Source of the DNA: Tsuneonella mangrovi | Lineage (GTDB): Bacteria > Pseudomonadota > Alphaproteobacteria > Sphingomonadales > Sphingomonadaceae | NCBI RefSeq assembly: GCF_002269345.1 | Contig: NZ_CP022889.1 | Coordinates: forward strand, 992,001-1,056,000 | DNA: 64,000 nucleotides | Direction: 5' to 3' | Shown: piece after piece, positions 18,327-27,400 of the stretch | Position numbering within the stretch: the first letter of the stretch is position 1 | Layout: every line of letters starts with the position of its first letter | Made by a program: the position numbers and the translations under genes | Notes under the pieces: generated by a model | Seen by the model: the letters and a program-made list of their open reading frames with translations, nothing else | Database searches by the model: none | What the model was told of the DNA's origin: nothing

Positions 18327-19214
18327 TCATCCAAGCTCTGCGAGTTCGAGCAAGCGGCGCGCGGCCTTGAGGTGCGGGATATCGAACATCTTGCCGTCGA
18401 TCCCGACTGTTCCGGCCTCGGGGTTGGCTTCGAACGCTTCGACCACTCGCCGCGCGAAAGCGACCTCCTCCTCGCTCGGCGTGAAGCACTCGTTGATCGT
18501 CGCGACCTGCCCAGGATGGATCGCAAGGCGCCCGGTGAACCCTTCGGCGCGGGCCGCACGGCTGCTCGTGCGCAAACCGTCCTCGTCGCGGAAGTTTGCG
18601 TGGAGCGTTTCGATCGCGGGGACCCCGGCGGCATGGGCGGCCATCAGCGTCAAGGATCGGGCGAGTTTGAAGGTGAACAGCCATTCGCCGTCTTCGTCAC
18701 GGTTGCCGGTTGCACCCAGTGCCGCAGCGAGATCCTCCGCGCCCCAGGTCAGCCCAGCCAGCCGCGCGAGGCCCGCCGTGGCGTACTCGCCCAGTCGGAA
18801 CGGAGCGATCGCGGTTTCGGTCGCGACAGGCACGATCTTGATCGAGCCCGGGGTCACGTTGTGCGCCAGTTCCATGTGGTCGAGCAGGCTGGAAAGCCGT
18901 GCGACGCAATCCGCGCCGTTGGTCTTGGGCTGGACGATCCCGTGCGGCGCGGCGGGCACAATCGCGGCAAGGTCAATCTCGGTCAGTTCGGTGTCGAACG
19001 GATTGATCCGCACCCACAATTGAGGCGCACCCTTCGCCTCGCGGTCGAAATCGCGCAAGAACGAAGCGACCAGTTCGCGCGCGGCAGGCTTCGCAGCGGG
19101 CGCAACCGCATCCTCGAGGTCGAGGATCACCGCGTCCGCACCGCAGCCGGCAACCTTGGCGAGCTTCTTCTCGCTGTCGCCGGGTATGAACAGGAACGAT
19201 CGCAGGGGCTTCAT
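18327..19214 (-). CDS. CoA-ester lyase of the HpcH/HpaI - CitE family
   Basis: 295 residues from the ATG at 19214, which has AAGGATG upstream; an in-frame extension to 19283 would overlap kynU. TIM-barrel family features: RSFLFIPGDSEKKL (4-17), DAVILDLEDAVAP with the metal/CoA acidic residues, TWGAEDLAAALG and GRLAIHPGQV. Relatives cleave citramalyl-, malyl- or citryl-CoA or act as malyl-CoA thioesterases; the exact substrate is not decidable. It lies 22 bp after kynU in the pyrC-kynU unit, so it may be co-transcribed. Confidence 0.86.
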   Translation of the reverse strand: MKPLRSFLFIPGDSEKKLAKVAGCGADAVILDLEDAVAPAAKPAARELVASFLRDFDREAKGAPQLWVRINPFDTELTEIDLAAIVPAAPHGIVQPKTNGADCVARLSSLLDHMELAHNVTPGSIKIVPVATETAIAPFRLGEYATAGLARLAGLTWGAEDLAAALGATGNRDEDGEWLFTFKLARSLTLMAAHAAGVPAIETLHANFRDEDGLRTSSRAARAEGFTGRLAIHPGQVATINECFTPSEEEVAFARRVVEAFEANPEAGTVGIDGKMFDIPHLKAARRLLELAELG

Positions 19215-19236
19215 CGCTTCATCCTTTTCGCATTCG

Positions 19237-20463
19237 TCAGGTAACCGCCGCGCGGACCTTGTAGTCGGCGCAGTCCCATGCACCCGATTGCATCACTTCG
19301 CCAAGGATCGCCACCGCGCGCGCAATATCGGCGTGGCTGAGATAGAGCGGCGTTATCCCGAAACGCATCACGTCGGGATCGCGAAAGTCGCCGACCACGC
19401 CGCGCACCTTGAGCGCCTGGACGATCGCGTAAGCCTCCGGGTGGCGATACGACACGTGGCTGCCGCGCTTCGTCGGATCATCAGGCCCAATCCGCTCGAA
19501 ACCATAAGCCTTGGCCAACTGTGCCATCCGCTCCTCGAACAGGGCCGCAAGCGACAGCGACTTGGCGCGGATCGCGACGATGTCCGCTTCGCGCATCAGG
19601 TCGATCCCGCATTCCAGCCCCGCAAGTCCGACGATCGAGGGGGTTCCGGCAAGGAACCGCTCGATCCCCGGCGCGGCCTCGTAATCGTCGCGGAAAGCGA
19701 ACGGAGCGGCATGGCCGAACCAGCCGGAGAGCGCGGGCAGTGCAGCCGCTTGGTGCCGCTTCGCTACGAAAATGAAGGCCGGAGCGCCGGGGCCGCCGTT
19801 GAGAAACTTGTAGCCGCAACCGACTGCGAAATCGGCATTTGCGCCGTTGAGATCGAGCGGCACTGCCCCGGTCGAATGGCTGAGGTCCCAGATCGTCAGC
19901 GCACCCTTCTCCTGGATCGCGTTCGTGGTCGCCGCCATGTCGCGCATCGCACCGGACTTGTAGTGGACATGGGTCAGCAGAACAGCGGCGGTGTCGCTGT
20001 CGATTGCGTCGAGCACATCTTCGGGTGAAACCGCGCGCGCCTTGGTGGCCCCGCCACTTAACCGCTCGAGCCCGTGCATCATGTAGAGGTCCGTCGGGAA
20101 GTTGCCTGTCTCGCTGAGCAGAGTCGCGCGGCCCGACCTGAGCGACAGCGCCGCGGCGAGCGCCTTGAAGATATTCACTGAAGTCGAATCGCAAGCGACC
20201 ACTTCGCCTTCGTCGGCGCCGATCAGGCCTGCGATCTTGTCGCCGATGCGCTGCGGTGCCCTCACCCAATCCGCATCGTTCCACGATCCGATCAACCCTT
20301 CGCCCCACTCGCGCTCAACCACTGCGGCGATTGCTGTCGGCGTAGCTTTGGGCAATGCGCCGAGCGAGTTTCCGTCGAGGTAGATCGTGCCTTCGGGCAA
20401 GGCGAACCGCTCTCGAAAATGCGCCAGCGGATCGGCAGCGTCGAGCGCGGCGGGGTGGATCAT
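19237..20463 (-). CDS. kynU: Kynureninase
   Basis: 408 residues. A PLP enzyme that cleaves kynurenine or 3-hydroxykynurenine to (3-hydroxy)anthranilate and alanine. N-terminal [11 protein letters not shown] (28-38), PLP-phosphate-binding region, [11 protein letters not shown], and the Schiff-base lysine K219 in [12 protein letters not shown] identify it. The start ATG at 20463 overlaps the pyrC stop (ATGA); the longer in-phase frame up to 21096 lies inside pyrC and is spurious. No tryptophan dioxygenase or kynurenine formamidase is in the window. Confidence 0.95.
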   Translation of the reverse strand: MIHPAALDAADPLAHFRERFALPEGTIYLDGNSLGALPKATPTAIAAVVEREWGEGLIGSWNDADWVRAPQRIGDKIAGLIGADEGEVVACDSTSVNIFKALAAALSLRSGRATLLSETGNFPTDLYMMHGLERLSGGATKARAVSPEDVLDAIDSDTAAVLLTHVHYKSGAMRDMAATTNAIQEKGALTIWDLSHSTGAVPLDLNGANADFAVGCGYKFLNGGPGAPAFIFVAKRHQAAALPALSGWFGHAAPFAFRDDYEAAPGIERFLAGTPSIVGLAGLECGIDLMREADIVAIRAKSLSLAALFEERMAQLAKAYGFERIGPDDPTKRGSHVSYRHPEAYAIVQALKVRGVVGDFRDPDVMRFGITPLYLSHADIARAVAILGEVMQSGAWDCADYKVRAAVT

Positions 20464-21506
20464 TCGGCCAATCGCCAGTGCAGCGTTTCGCCCGCATGGA
20501 ACGGCACCAGCTCGGTTCCGCCCGCCTCGAACGTGTCGGGAACCCGGTGATCGACCTGTTCCAGCGTGATCGTGCCTTCGTTGACCGGAAGGCCGTAGAA
20601 TGCGGGGCCGTGGAGCGATGCGAACCCTTCGAACTGCTCCAGCGCATCTTCCTCCGCGAACACCTGCAGGTAGCTTTCGAGCGCAAACGGCGCGTTGAAG
20701 ATGCCCGCGCAGCCGCACGCGCTCTCCTTGGCTTCGCGAGCGTGCGGCGCGCTGTCGGTGCCAAGGAAGAACTTTGCCGAACCCGAAGTGGCCGCCTTGC
20801 GCAGCGCCAGCCTGTGTTGCTCCCGCTTGGCAACCGGCAGGCAATAGGCGTGCGGGCGAATTCCGCCGACCAGCATCGCATTGCGGTTGATATGCAAGTG
20901 TTGCGGGGTGATCGTCGCCCCGACATTCTCCCCCGCACTTTCCACGAACTGCACCGCATCCTCGGTCGTGACATGTTCGAACACCACCTTGAGCTCGGGG
21001 AAATCCTTGACGATCCGGCTCAGGTGCCGGTCGATGAACACCGCCTCGCGGTCGAAGATGTCGATCTCGGCATCGGTGACTTCGCCGTGGACGCACAGCA
21101 CCATGCCGATGTCCTGCATCCGCTCGAGCACCGGGGCGAGCTTCGCGACATCTGTCACGCCATGCGCGGAATTGGTGGTGGCGTTCGCCGGATAGAGCTT
21201 GGCGGCCGTCAGCGCCCCGCTGGCATGGCCCGCTGCAAGGTCGTCGGGGTCGGTGCTATCGGTGAGATAGGCGGTCATCAGCGGCGTGAAATGCGTGCCG
21301 AAATCAAGCGCGGACAGGATCCGTTCGCGGTATTCCTCCGCCATCGCCGCCGTCGTGACCGGAGGCGTCAGGTTGGGCATCACGATCGCGCGGGCGAACT
21401 GGCGCGCGGTGATTTGCGCCACTGCCTGCAGCATCGCGCCGTCGCGCAAGTGGACGTGCCAGTCGTCGGGGCGGCGGATAGTGATGGAATCAGGCGCGTC
21501 GCTCAT
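20460..21506 (-). CDS. pyrC: Dihydroorotase, class II (short, E. coli type)
   Basis: 348 residues. Catalyses ring closure of carbamoyl aspartate to dihydroorotate in pyrimidine synthesis. Zinc ligands are in [10 protein letters not shown] (H17 and H19), a carboxylated Lys is expected in AAKLYPA (near 103), and His residues in LCVHGE and FEHVTT are present. The catalytic Asp is in LGTDSAPH. It is the first gene of a unit with kynU (4-bp overlap) and starts back to back with ygfZ. Confidence 0.95.
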   Translation of the reverse strand: MSDAPDSITIRRPDDWHVHLRDGAMLQAVAQITARQFARAIVMPNLTPPVTTAAMAEEYRERILSALDFGTHFTPLMTAYLTDSTDPDDLAAGHASGALTAAKLYPANATTNSAHGVTDVAKLAPVLERMQDIGMVLCVHGEVTDAEIDIFDREAVFIDRHLSRIVKDFPELKVVFEHVTTEDAVQFVESAGENVGATITPQHLHINRNAMLVGGIRPHAYCLPVAKREQHRLALRKAATSGSAKFFLGTDSAPHAREAKESACGCAGIFNAPFALESYLQVFAEEDALEQFEGFASLHGPAFYGLPVNEGTITLEQVDHRVPDTFEAGGTELVPFHAGETLHWRLAE

Positions 21507-21545
21507 GGGGCTTCCCTTAGTCCGGCAAGCGCCTATCTGTCACCC

Positions 21546-22274
21546 ATGCCTGCAACCCGCCTTGCCGATCGCGCGATCGTCCGCGTTTCACCCACCGCCG
21601 AAGGGGAGGATGCCGCCGCGTTCCTCCAGGGCCTGCTGACCAACGACGTTACCGGCGATCTGCCGGTTTATGCCGCACTTCTGAGCGCGCAGGGCAAGAC
21701 GATGTTCGACATGATCGTGTCGCGTGACGGGGAGGACATCCTGCTCGATTGCGAGGGCGAGGTCGCGGAAGATCTGGCCAAGCGCCTTTCGCTCTATCGC
21801 CTGCGCCGCAAGCTCGACATCGCGGTCGACGATGCGCTGGCCGTGCACTGGTCGCCCGATGGCGAACAGGGCACGCCCGATCCACGGCTCGCCGCGCTCG
21901 GCAATCGCTGGATTGCCGCCATCGACGATGGCGCCTCTACTGACAGCGAATGGCTCGCGCATCGCCTTGCACTCGGCGTTCCCGAAGGACGCGAAGAGCT
22001 GGGCGATATCCTGTGGCTGGAGACCAATGCCGTCGAGCTCAATGGCGTGAGCTTCACCAAGGGCTGCTACATCGGCCAGGAAAACACCGCGCGGATGAAC
22101 TGGCGGCAGAAGGTCAACCGACGCTTGGTGGTTGTCCCGCTCGACCGTTCGGACGAAAAGCGCCGCAAGGCCGCCTACCCGGATCTTGGGCTTGCGGTCG
22201 ATCACTTGCGGATTGACAACATCGCGCCTGAATGGGTCCCCGACTGGTTGACGCTCGAAGCAAGCGAGGGTTGA
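21546..22274 (+). CDS. ygfZ: YgfZ/GcvT-type folate-binding protein
   Basis: 242 residues from the ATG at 21546. The signature KGCYIGQE (near 177-184) with its conserved cysteine marks YgfZ/IBA57 proteins, which use tetrahydrofolate to assist assembly or repair of certain [4Fe-4S] enzymes. The N-terminal LQGLLTNDVTGD also fits. The frame is open far upstream (to 20355) only because it runs antisense to pyrC. A genuine Fe-S client, edd, is nearby, but no functional link is implied. Confidence 0.9.
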   Translation: MPATRLADRAIVRVSPTAEGEDAAAFLQGLLTNDVTGDLPVYAALLSAQGKTMFDMIVSRDGEDILLDCEGEVAEDLAKRLSLYRLRRKLDIAVDDALAVHWSPDGEQGTPDPRLAALGNRWIAAIDDGASTDSEWLAHRLALGVPEGREELGDILWLETNAVELNGVSFTKGCYIGQENTARMNWRQKVNRRLVVVPLDRSDEKRRKAAYPDLGLAVDHLRIDNIAPEWVPDWLTLEASEG

Positions 22275-22283
22275 GCCCGCTTC

Positions 22284-22727
22284 TTACGGCTCCGACGGGC
22301 CGCTGAATGGCTGGCGATCGGTCCAGGCGCACCCGTTGCGCTGTGTACCTTCGACCGACAGCGTAGCGACGTAAGGATAGGTCCGGTCGCTCATCCCATC
22401 CGAACACTTGCCCGGCGTAACCGCCAGCACGAATGGCTGGCCGCGGTAAATCCCGTGCCACGAAAGTCCTCCGCGCCCGGCGAACCGTTCGACCGCAATG
22501 GTCGAACCCGCGGCATTGTCGGGCGTCGAGTAGACCAGCGTATCGCCCACGACGTTGCCGCCCCAGAACGGTTCGGTGCCGGTGAAATGCGCCGTCTCGC
22601 TTTCCGCGATGCCCGAATAGGGGCGTTGGTCGCCCGGATCGCCGGGGACCGGCCCGGCCGAATGCCCCCCGCCCGAGCAGCCCGCGAGTGCCAGCAAGCC
22701 GAGCGGTACGATCAGGCGACGCTTCAA
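22284..22727 (-). CDS. Small lipoprotein, COG3650-like
   Basis: 147 residues. The best start is a TTG at 22727, giving MKRRLIVPLGLLALAGC with the lipobox cysteine at 17; no ATG or GTG is placed as well, and longer in-frame readings run into the acyl-CoA dehydrogenase gene. Residues after the lipobox contain GTEPFWGG, LVYSTPDN, KCSDGMSD and YPYVATL, the pattern of COG3650 envelope proteins that share the GTEPFW motif. It would be a membrane-anchored periplasmic protein of unknown function. The gene starts 10 bp after the dehydrogenase stop. Confidence 0.75.
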   Translation of the reverse strand: MKRRLIVPLGLLALAGCSGGGHSAGPVPGDPGDQRPYSGIAESETAHFTGTEPFWGGNVVGDTLVYSTPDNAAGSTIAVERFAGRGGLSWHGIYRGQPFVLAVTPGKCSDGMSDRTYPYVATLSVEGTQRNGCAWTDRQPFSGPSEP

Positions 22728-22737
22728 CGAGACGCGC

Positions 22738-23718
22738 TCAGGCAAACAGGTTCTCCCGAACCCAGTCGATCGATCGCTCCGCCGAGCCAAGCCGCGCGGT
22801 TCCCAGCAGGCGATTCCAGTAGGTTTCGGAACCACACGCAAAGCGCCATTCGTGCAGCCGTCGGGTGTAGAGTTGCAGATCGAATTCCTCGCTGATCCCG
22901 ATTGCGCCATGGATCGCATGCGCGGTCGCAGCCACCCGCGGGGCCGAACTGCTGGCAATCGACTTGGCGGTGGCCGCAGCCAGCAAGTCTACCGGGAAGC
23001 CACCTGCGCAAGCCAGCTGCACAGCAAGCCGCATCGCGATGACATCTTCCGCCATCACTGCGATCTGCTGCTGGAGCGCCTGTTGCCGCCCGATCGGCTT
23101 GCCGAACTGGACGCGTTCGTTGGCGTACGACGTGGTCATTTCGAGCAAGTGCTCCGCCGCACCCGCCATCGATACCGCGCGCAGCAGCGCTCCGACCGGA
23201 CGCAGGCCCTCGGCCGGACGCTCGCAGCGCACAGCGCCAGCTGCAACGCCAAGATCGCAGACGGCATCGACACTGCCACGCACCCCGGTCGGGGTGGGGT
23301 GCACGTCGCCAGCGCCGACCAGCTCGATGCAGTCGCCGCGATCGACCAGCAGGTGCTCGCACACCATTCCGAACGGAAGCGGAACTCCCGCGCCATTGTC
23401 CGCCACGGCAAGTGCGATTGCACCCGATGGCGGTTCGTGACCGGCGGCGGCGAGCAGCGCGCGCGCCACCATCGTCTCGCCCACCGGCAGCGGCACGGCA
23501 TGGCGGCCGAGCGCCTTCAGCAGCGGCTCGATTTCGGCCAGCGGGAGGCCGAAGCCGCCCGCCTCCTCGCTCACCAGCGCATCGAGGAAACCGGATTCGG
23601 CGATCGTCCCCCACATCGCGGCGAAGCTTTCGCCCTGTTCCACCGCGCGGATTGCATCGGGCGGACAAGCCGCCTGCAGCATCCGGTCGAACGGTTCGAG
23701 TAGCTCGTTTGTATCCAT
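22738..23718 (-). CDS. Acyl-CoA dehydrogenase, short subunit
   Basis: 326 residues, clearly shorter than the usual 380-400. The C-terminal helical domain is well conserved (MTTSYANERVQFGKPIGRQQ, then AIHGAIGISEEFDLQLYTRR) while the N-terminal and middle parts are eroded. Start is the ATG at 23718; a longer in-phase frame lies within the neighbouring gene. Paired with the larger dehydrogenase 10 bp upstream, it probably forms an alpha2beta2 enzyme like those used for steroid side chains and other bulky acyl-CoAs. That arrangement is inference from gene pairing. Confidence 0.87.
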   Translation of the reverse strand: MDTNELLEPFDRMLQAACPPDAIRAVEQGESFAAMWGTIAESGFLDALVSEEAGGFGLPLAEIEPLLKALGRHAVPLPVGETMVARALLAAAGHEPPSGAIALAVADNGAGVPLPFGMVCEHLLVDRGDCIELVGAGDVHPTPTGVRGSVDAVCDLGVAAGAVRCERPAEGLRPVGALLRAVSMAGAAEHLLEMTTSYANERVQFGKPIGRQQALQQQIAVMAEDVIAMRLAVQLACAGGFPVDLLAAATAKSIASSSAPRVAATAHAIHGAIGISEEFDLQLYTRRLHEWRFACGSETYWNRLLGTARLGSAERSIDWVRENLFA

Positions 23719-23728
23719 GGCGCGCTCC

Positions 23729-24889
23729 TCAGCGAAGGCCCAACCCGCGGGCGATGATACCGCGCAGGATTTCACGCGTGCCGCCGCGCAGCGAAAAGCT
23801 CGGCGCGACTTGTGTGACATAGGCCAATGCACGGTAGAGTTCAGGGTCGATCGCTTCGCCGGGATGGCTGGCAAGGTCGTCGCCGATCGCGACCGGCAGT
23901 TCCTGTTCGAAGCTGGTCCCGAGATCCTTGATGATCGAGGCTTCCACCACAGGGCTTTCCCCGGCTGCAAGCCGCGCGGTGCAGGCGATCGACATCGCGC
24001 GCAGGGTGGCAAGCCGCGCGGTAAAATCGCCGACCAGCGCAGCGGCCGCCTCGTCCATCCGGCCGTGGCCGCGCAAGTGCGCAATCCAGCCGTCGAGCAC
24101 GATCACGCTCGAATAGATCCGCTCCGGCCCGCTGCGTTCGAACGCCAATTCGGCAGTAACCTGCCTCCAGCCGTCCCCTTCGGCGCCGATCAGTGCATCG
24201 GCCGGCAAGTCGACGTCCTCGAAGAATATCTCCGAAAAATGCGCGTCGCCCGCGAGGTCGGTGATCGGACGGATCGAAACCCCCGGTGCCTTCAGGTCGA
24301 TGATCAGCTGCGAAAGCCCCCTGTGGCGATCATCCGGCCCACCCGATGTCCGCAGCAATGCAATCATATAGTCCGAATGGAGCGAATTGCTGGTCCAGAT
24401 CTTCTGCCCGTTGACCCGCCAGCCGCTGTCGGTGCGCTCGGCACGGGTGCGCACGCTGGCAAGGTCGGATCCGGAGCCAGGCTCGCTCATCCCGATGCAG
24501 AACAGCGCCTCGCCCTTGCAGATGCGCGGGAGATAGAATTGCCGCTGCTCTTCGGTCCCGAAGTTGAGGATCAGCGGCGCGCTCTGGCGGTCGGCGATCC
24601 AGTGTGCTGCCGGCGGTGCACCGGCATCGAGCAATTCCTCGACCACCACGAAACGCGCGAACGGCCCACGCCCGCCGCCGCCGTATTGCTTGGGCAAAGT
24701 AAGGCCGAGCAACCCCGATTGGCCCAGCTTGCGGCTGAATTGGGCATCGAAGCCGCTCCACGAACGCGCTCGCACGTCGAGCGGCAAGCTCGCCACGGCC
24801 TCCTGCGCGAGCTGCCGCACAAGCGGGCGAAGCGCCTCGTCTTCCTCGGGCAATCGGGCAAGGGTCAGGTTGTCGAACACGCCGGTCAT
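23729..24889 (-). CDS. Acyl-CoA dehydrogenase, large subunit
   Basis: 386 residues. FAD and substrate features include PKQYGGGGRGP, FCIGMSEPGSGSDLASVRT (near 130-148), GWRVNGQKIWTS and LAFERSGPERI. The Glu of the common YEGT motif is not at its usual place (the C-terminus reads LRGGTREIL), so the Glu of AFERSG is a candidate base, as in FadE-type heteromeric enzymes. It oxidises an acyl-CoA to the enoyl-CoA using FAD and ETF. Start is the ATG at 24889. Divergent from the crotonase/CoA-transferase genes across an AT-richer 298-bp gap. Confidence 0.9.
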   Translation of the reverse strand: MTGVFDNLTLARLPEEDEALRPLVRQLAQEAVASLPLDVRARSWSGFDAQFSRKLGQSGLLGLTLPKQYGGGGRGPFARFVVVEELLDAGAPPAAHWIADRQSAPLILNFGTEEQRQFYLPRICKGEALFCIGMSEPGSGSDLASVRTRAERTDSGWRVNGQKIWTSNSLHSDYMIALLRTSGGPDDRHRGLSQLIIDLKAPGVSIRPITDLAGDAHFSEIFFEDVDLPADALIGAEGDGWRQVTAELAFERSGPERIYSSVIVLDGWIAHLRGHGRMDEAAAALVGDFTARLATLRAMSIACTARLAAGESPVVEASIIKDLGTSFEQELPVAIGDDLASHPGEAIDPELYRALAYVTQVAPSFSLRGGTREILRGIIARGLGLR

Positions 24890-25187
24890 CCTGTCTGGAT
24901 AGTTTGGTCTATCCCTGAAGTATCCGGTCGGCAGATCAAAATTGAATTTGCATATTTTGATAGGCGACCAATTTCGCGCGCGGGAACAATCGCCATTCTT
25001 CCACCGCGCTATGCAATTCGAGCATCCCGGCGAACACACAGAAATGGCGCAGGCAGCGAAAATTCATGTTAGCCACGACCTGGCGATCCTAGTCGATTTA
25101 ACATTAGCAACGCGGCGGCAAAGCGCATAGCCCGCCAACGTGGGCCAGCGAAAGGCCCCTGTCCGCGGTAGAGAGGAGCGAGCATCC
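24890..25187. promoter_or_regulatory. Divergent promoter region of the acyl-CoA locus
   Basis: 298 bp between two oppositely oriented transcription units. It contains the most AT-rich stretch of the neighbourhood (about 24938-24968, including GCATATTTTGAT) and ends in GAGAGGAGCG before the crotonase start. Shared promoters and an operator are expected here, but I cannot fix -35/-10 boxes. No regulator gene is adjacent. Confidence 0.45.
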
Positions 25188-25988
25188 ATGGACCCATTCC
25201 TGATAGTGGAGCGCCACGGCGCCATCGTCGTGGCAAAACTCAATCGCCCCGAGCAGCGCAACGCAATTTCCGGAACCGCCCACAGCGAAGAAATCCGCGA
25301 CTTCTGCGGAGAGATGACGCGCGATACGAGCGTGCGCGCAGTGGTGCTGACCGGTGAAGGAAAGGCGTTCTGCGCCGGCGGCAACGTCAAGGATATGGGC
25401 AGCAGGGCCGGCATGTTTGCCGGAACTCCATATAGCCTGCGCAATGCATATCGCACCGGTATCCAGCTGATTCCGACAGCGCTCTACGAACTGGAAGTGC
25501 CGGTCGTCGCTGCGGTCAACGGGCCGGCCATCGGTGCGGGACTGGACCTTGCCTGCATGTGCGACATCCGCATCGCATCGGACAAGGCGCTGTTCGCCGA
25601 AAGCTTCGTTAAGCTGGGTATCGTACCTGGCGATGGCGGTGCGTGGCTGCTGCCGCGCGTGATTGGCATGGCCCGTGCCAGCCAGATGACGCTGACCGGC
25701 GAGACGATCGACGCCGCCAAGGCGCTCGAGTTCGGACTGGTCAGCGAAGTAATGGCACCCGAGAAGCTGATGGAGCGTGCGATGGAACTGGCGGGCGCAA
25801 TCGCCGCCAATCCCGGCCATGCAACCCGCATGGCCAAGCGCTTGCTACGCGAAGGGCAGGACATGAAGCTCGCCCCGCTGCTCGAACTCTCGGCTGCCTA
25901 CCAGTCGCTGGCGCACCACACCGAGGACCACAAGGAGGCGGTGCATGCATTCCTTGAAAAGCGTGCGCCGGAGTTCCGCGACCGATGA
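25188..25988 (+). CDS. Crotonase-superfamily protein (enoyl-CoA hydratase/isomerase)
   Basis: 266 residues from the ATG at 25188, with AGAGGAG upstream. Oxyanion-hole segments FCAGGNVKDM (61-70) and NGPAIGAGLDL (111-121) are conserved. The two Glu residues of classic hydratases are not: aligned by eye, the first is Asp (D120) and the second is Phe in FAESFVKLGIVPGDGG, with D149 nearby. It may therefore be an isomerase, hydrolase or non-standard hydratase. It is coupled by ATGA to the CaiB-type gene and likely works on the acyl-CoA produced by the divergent dehydrogenases. Confidence 0.88.
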   Translation: MDPFLIVERHGAIVVAKLNRPEQRNAISGTAHSEEIRDFCGEMTRDTSVRAVVLTGEGKAFCAGGNVKDMGSRAGMFAGTPYSLRNAYRTGIQLIPTALYELEVPVVAAVNGPAIGAGLDLACMCDIRIASDKALFAESFVKLGIVPGDGGAWLLPRVIGMARASQMTLTGETIDAAKALEFGLVSEVMAPEKLMERAMELAGAIAANPGHATRMAKRLLREGQDMKLAPLLELSAAYQSLAHHTEDHKEAVHAFLEKRAPEFRDR

Positions 25989-27214
25989 GCGAAGCGCAGG
26001 CCAATAGGGGCCCACTCGCGGGATTGACCGTGCTCGACTTGTCGCGTGTGCTCGCCGGACCGTGGGCCACACAGATGCTCGGCGACCTCGGAGCGGACGT
26101 AATCAAGGTCGAACAGCCGGGCATGGGCGACGACACGCGCCGCTGGGGGCCGCCTTTCCTGCCCGACGGGTCGAACGATTCCGCCTACTACCTGTGCACC
26201 AACCGCAACAAGCGTTCGATCGCAGTGAACATGGCCGATCCCGAGGGTGCCGAAGTGATCCGCCGGTTGGCGGAAGGTGCCGACATCGTGGTCGAGAACT
26301 TTCGCGTCGGCGGCCTCGCCAAGTATGGCCTCGATTATGAATCGCTGCGCGCGATCAAGCCCGACCTGATCTACTGCTCGGTCACGGGTTTCGGCCAGAC
26401 CGGACCGCTCAAGGACAATGGCGGCTACGACTTCCTTATCCAGGGTATGAGTGGGCTGATGAGCGTAACGGGCGCGGCCGATGGTGGGCCGACCAAGGTC
26501 GGCATCCCGATCAGCGACCTCGTGACCGGGATGTACGCCACCATCTCGATCCTCGCTGCGCTCAACCATCGCAACGCGACCGGCGAAGGGCAGCACATCG
26601 ATGTGGCGCTGCTCGATTCGCAAGTGGCGCTGCTTGCCAACCAGGCTTCCAACTTCCTCAATGGCGGCATGGTGCCCAAGCGAATGGGCAACCAGCACCC
26701 GAGCATCGTCCCCTACCAGGATTTCGCCTGCAGCGATGGCGACGTGCTGGTCGCGCTGGGCAACGACAAGCAATTCCGCTCGTTCTGCACCATGCTCGGG
26801 CGCAGCGACCTGGCCGCAGACGAAGCCTATGCCAGCACAGCGCTGCGCAGCCGCAACCGAACCCCGTTGCTCAGCGAACTGGCAGGCGAGCTTGCAAAGT
26901 GGAAATCGGGCGACCTCATTGCAGAGATGCGCAAATTGGGTCTGCCCGGCGGGCGGATCAACGAAATCCCCGAAGTGCTCTCCCACCCGCAGATCGAAGA
27001 GCGAGGAATGGTGCACGAGATCGCCCGCAGCGACGGGACGGCAGTTAAGTTTCTCGGCTTCCCCGGCAAGTTCTCTGCAGCTCCTGCCACCTATCGTTTT
27101 GCGCCGCCCCGATCGGGCGAAGACACCGCTGACGTCTTGCGTGCCGAGCTGGGATTGAGCGAGCAAGAGATCGCGCGCCTGCGCGAAGCGGGCGTGATTG
27201 CAGAGGAATTGTAG
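25985..27214 (+). CDS. CaiB/BaiF family CoA-transferase (class III)
   Basis: 409 residues, full length. Transfers CoA between an acyl-CoA and a free acid through an aspartyl-CoA anhydride; D178 in GIPISDLVTG is the catalytic Asp. N-terminal LDLSRVLAGPWATQMLGDLG and KVEQPGMGDDTR, and FGQTGPL, are family hallmarks. It presumably activates the carboxylic acid that is then processed by the crotonase and the acyl-CoA dehydrogenases. Overlaps the crotonase gene by 4 bp. Confidence 0.93.
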   Translation: MSEAQANRGPLAGLTVLDLSRVLAGPWATQMLGDLGADVIKVEQPGMGDDTRRWGPPFLPDGSNDSAYYLCTNRNKRSIAVNMADPEGAEVIRRLAEGADIVVENFRVGGLAKYGLDYESLRAIKPDLIYCSVTGFGQTGPLKDNGGYDFLIQGMSGLMSVTGAADGGPTKVGIPISDLVTGMYATISILAALNHRNATGEGQHIDVALLDSQVALLANQASNFLNGGMVPKRMGNQHPSIVPYQDFACSDGDVLVALGNDKQFRSFCTMLGRSDLAADEAYASTALRSRNRTPLLSELAGELAKWKSGDLIAEMRKLGLPGGRINEIPEVLSHPQIEERGMVHEIARSDGTAVKFLGFPGKFSAAPATYRFAPPRSGEDTADVLRAELGLSEQEIARLREAGVIAEEL

Positions 27215-27314
27215 AGCATGGCTTGAACGCGCCGGTCGGCGTGTCGGCGGAGAGATTTTCGGTGCGGCGCGAAATTGCGTCGGATCGCATCCGCCCCGGG
27301 GTTCGCGCGGTGAA

Positions 27315-27344
27315 TTGACGCTGGCTCCTGCGCCCAGGTTTATC
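27315..27344 (+). promoter_or_regulatory. Candidate promoter for the formylglycine-generating enzyme gene
   Basis: TTGACG (27315-27320), an 18-bp spacer and TTTATC (27339-27344) resemble a housekeeping promoter. Transcription would begin near 27351, leaving about 50 bases before the ATG at 27401 but too few before the GTG at 27359. Confidence 0.4.
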
Positions 27345-27400
27345 GTAGTGTCCGCCGCGTGGACCGGATCGCCCGCCCTGCTCGATCGACTGCCGATGGT

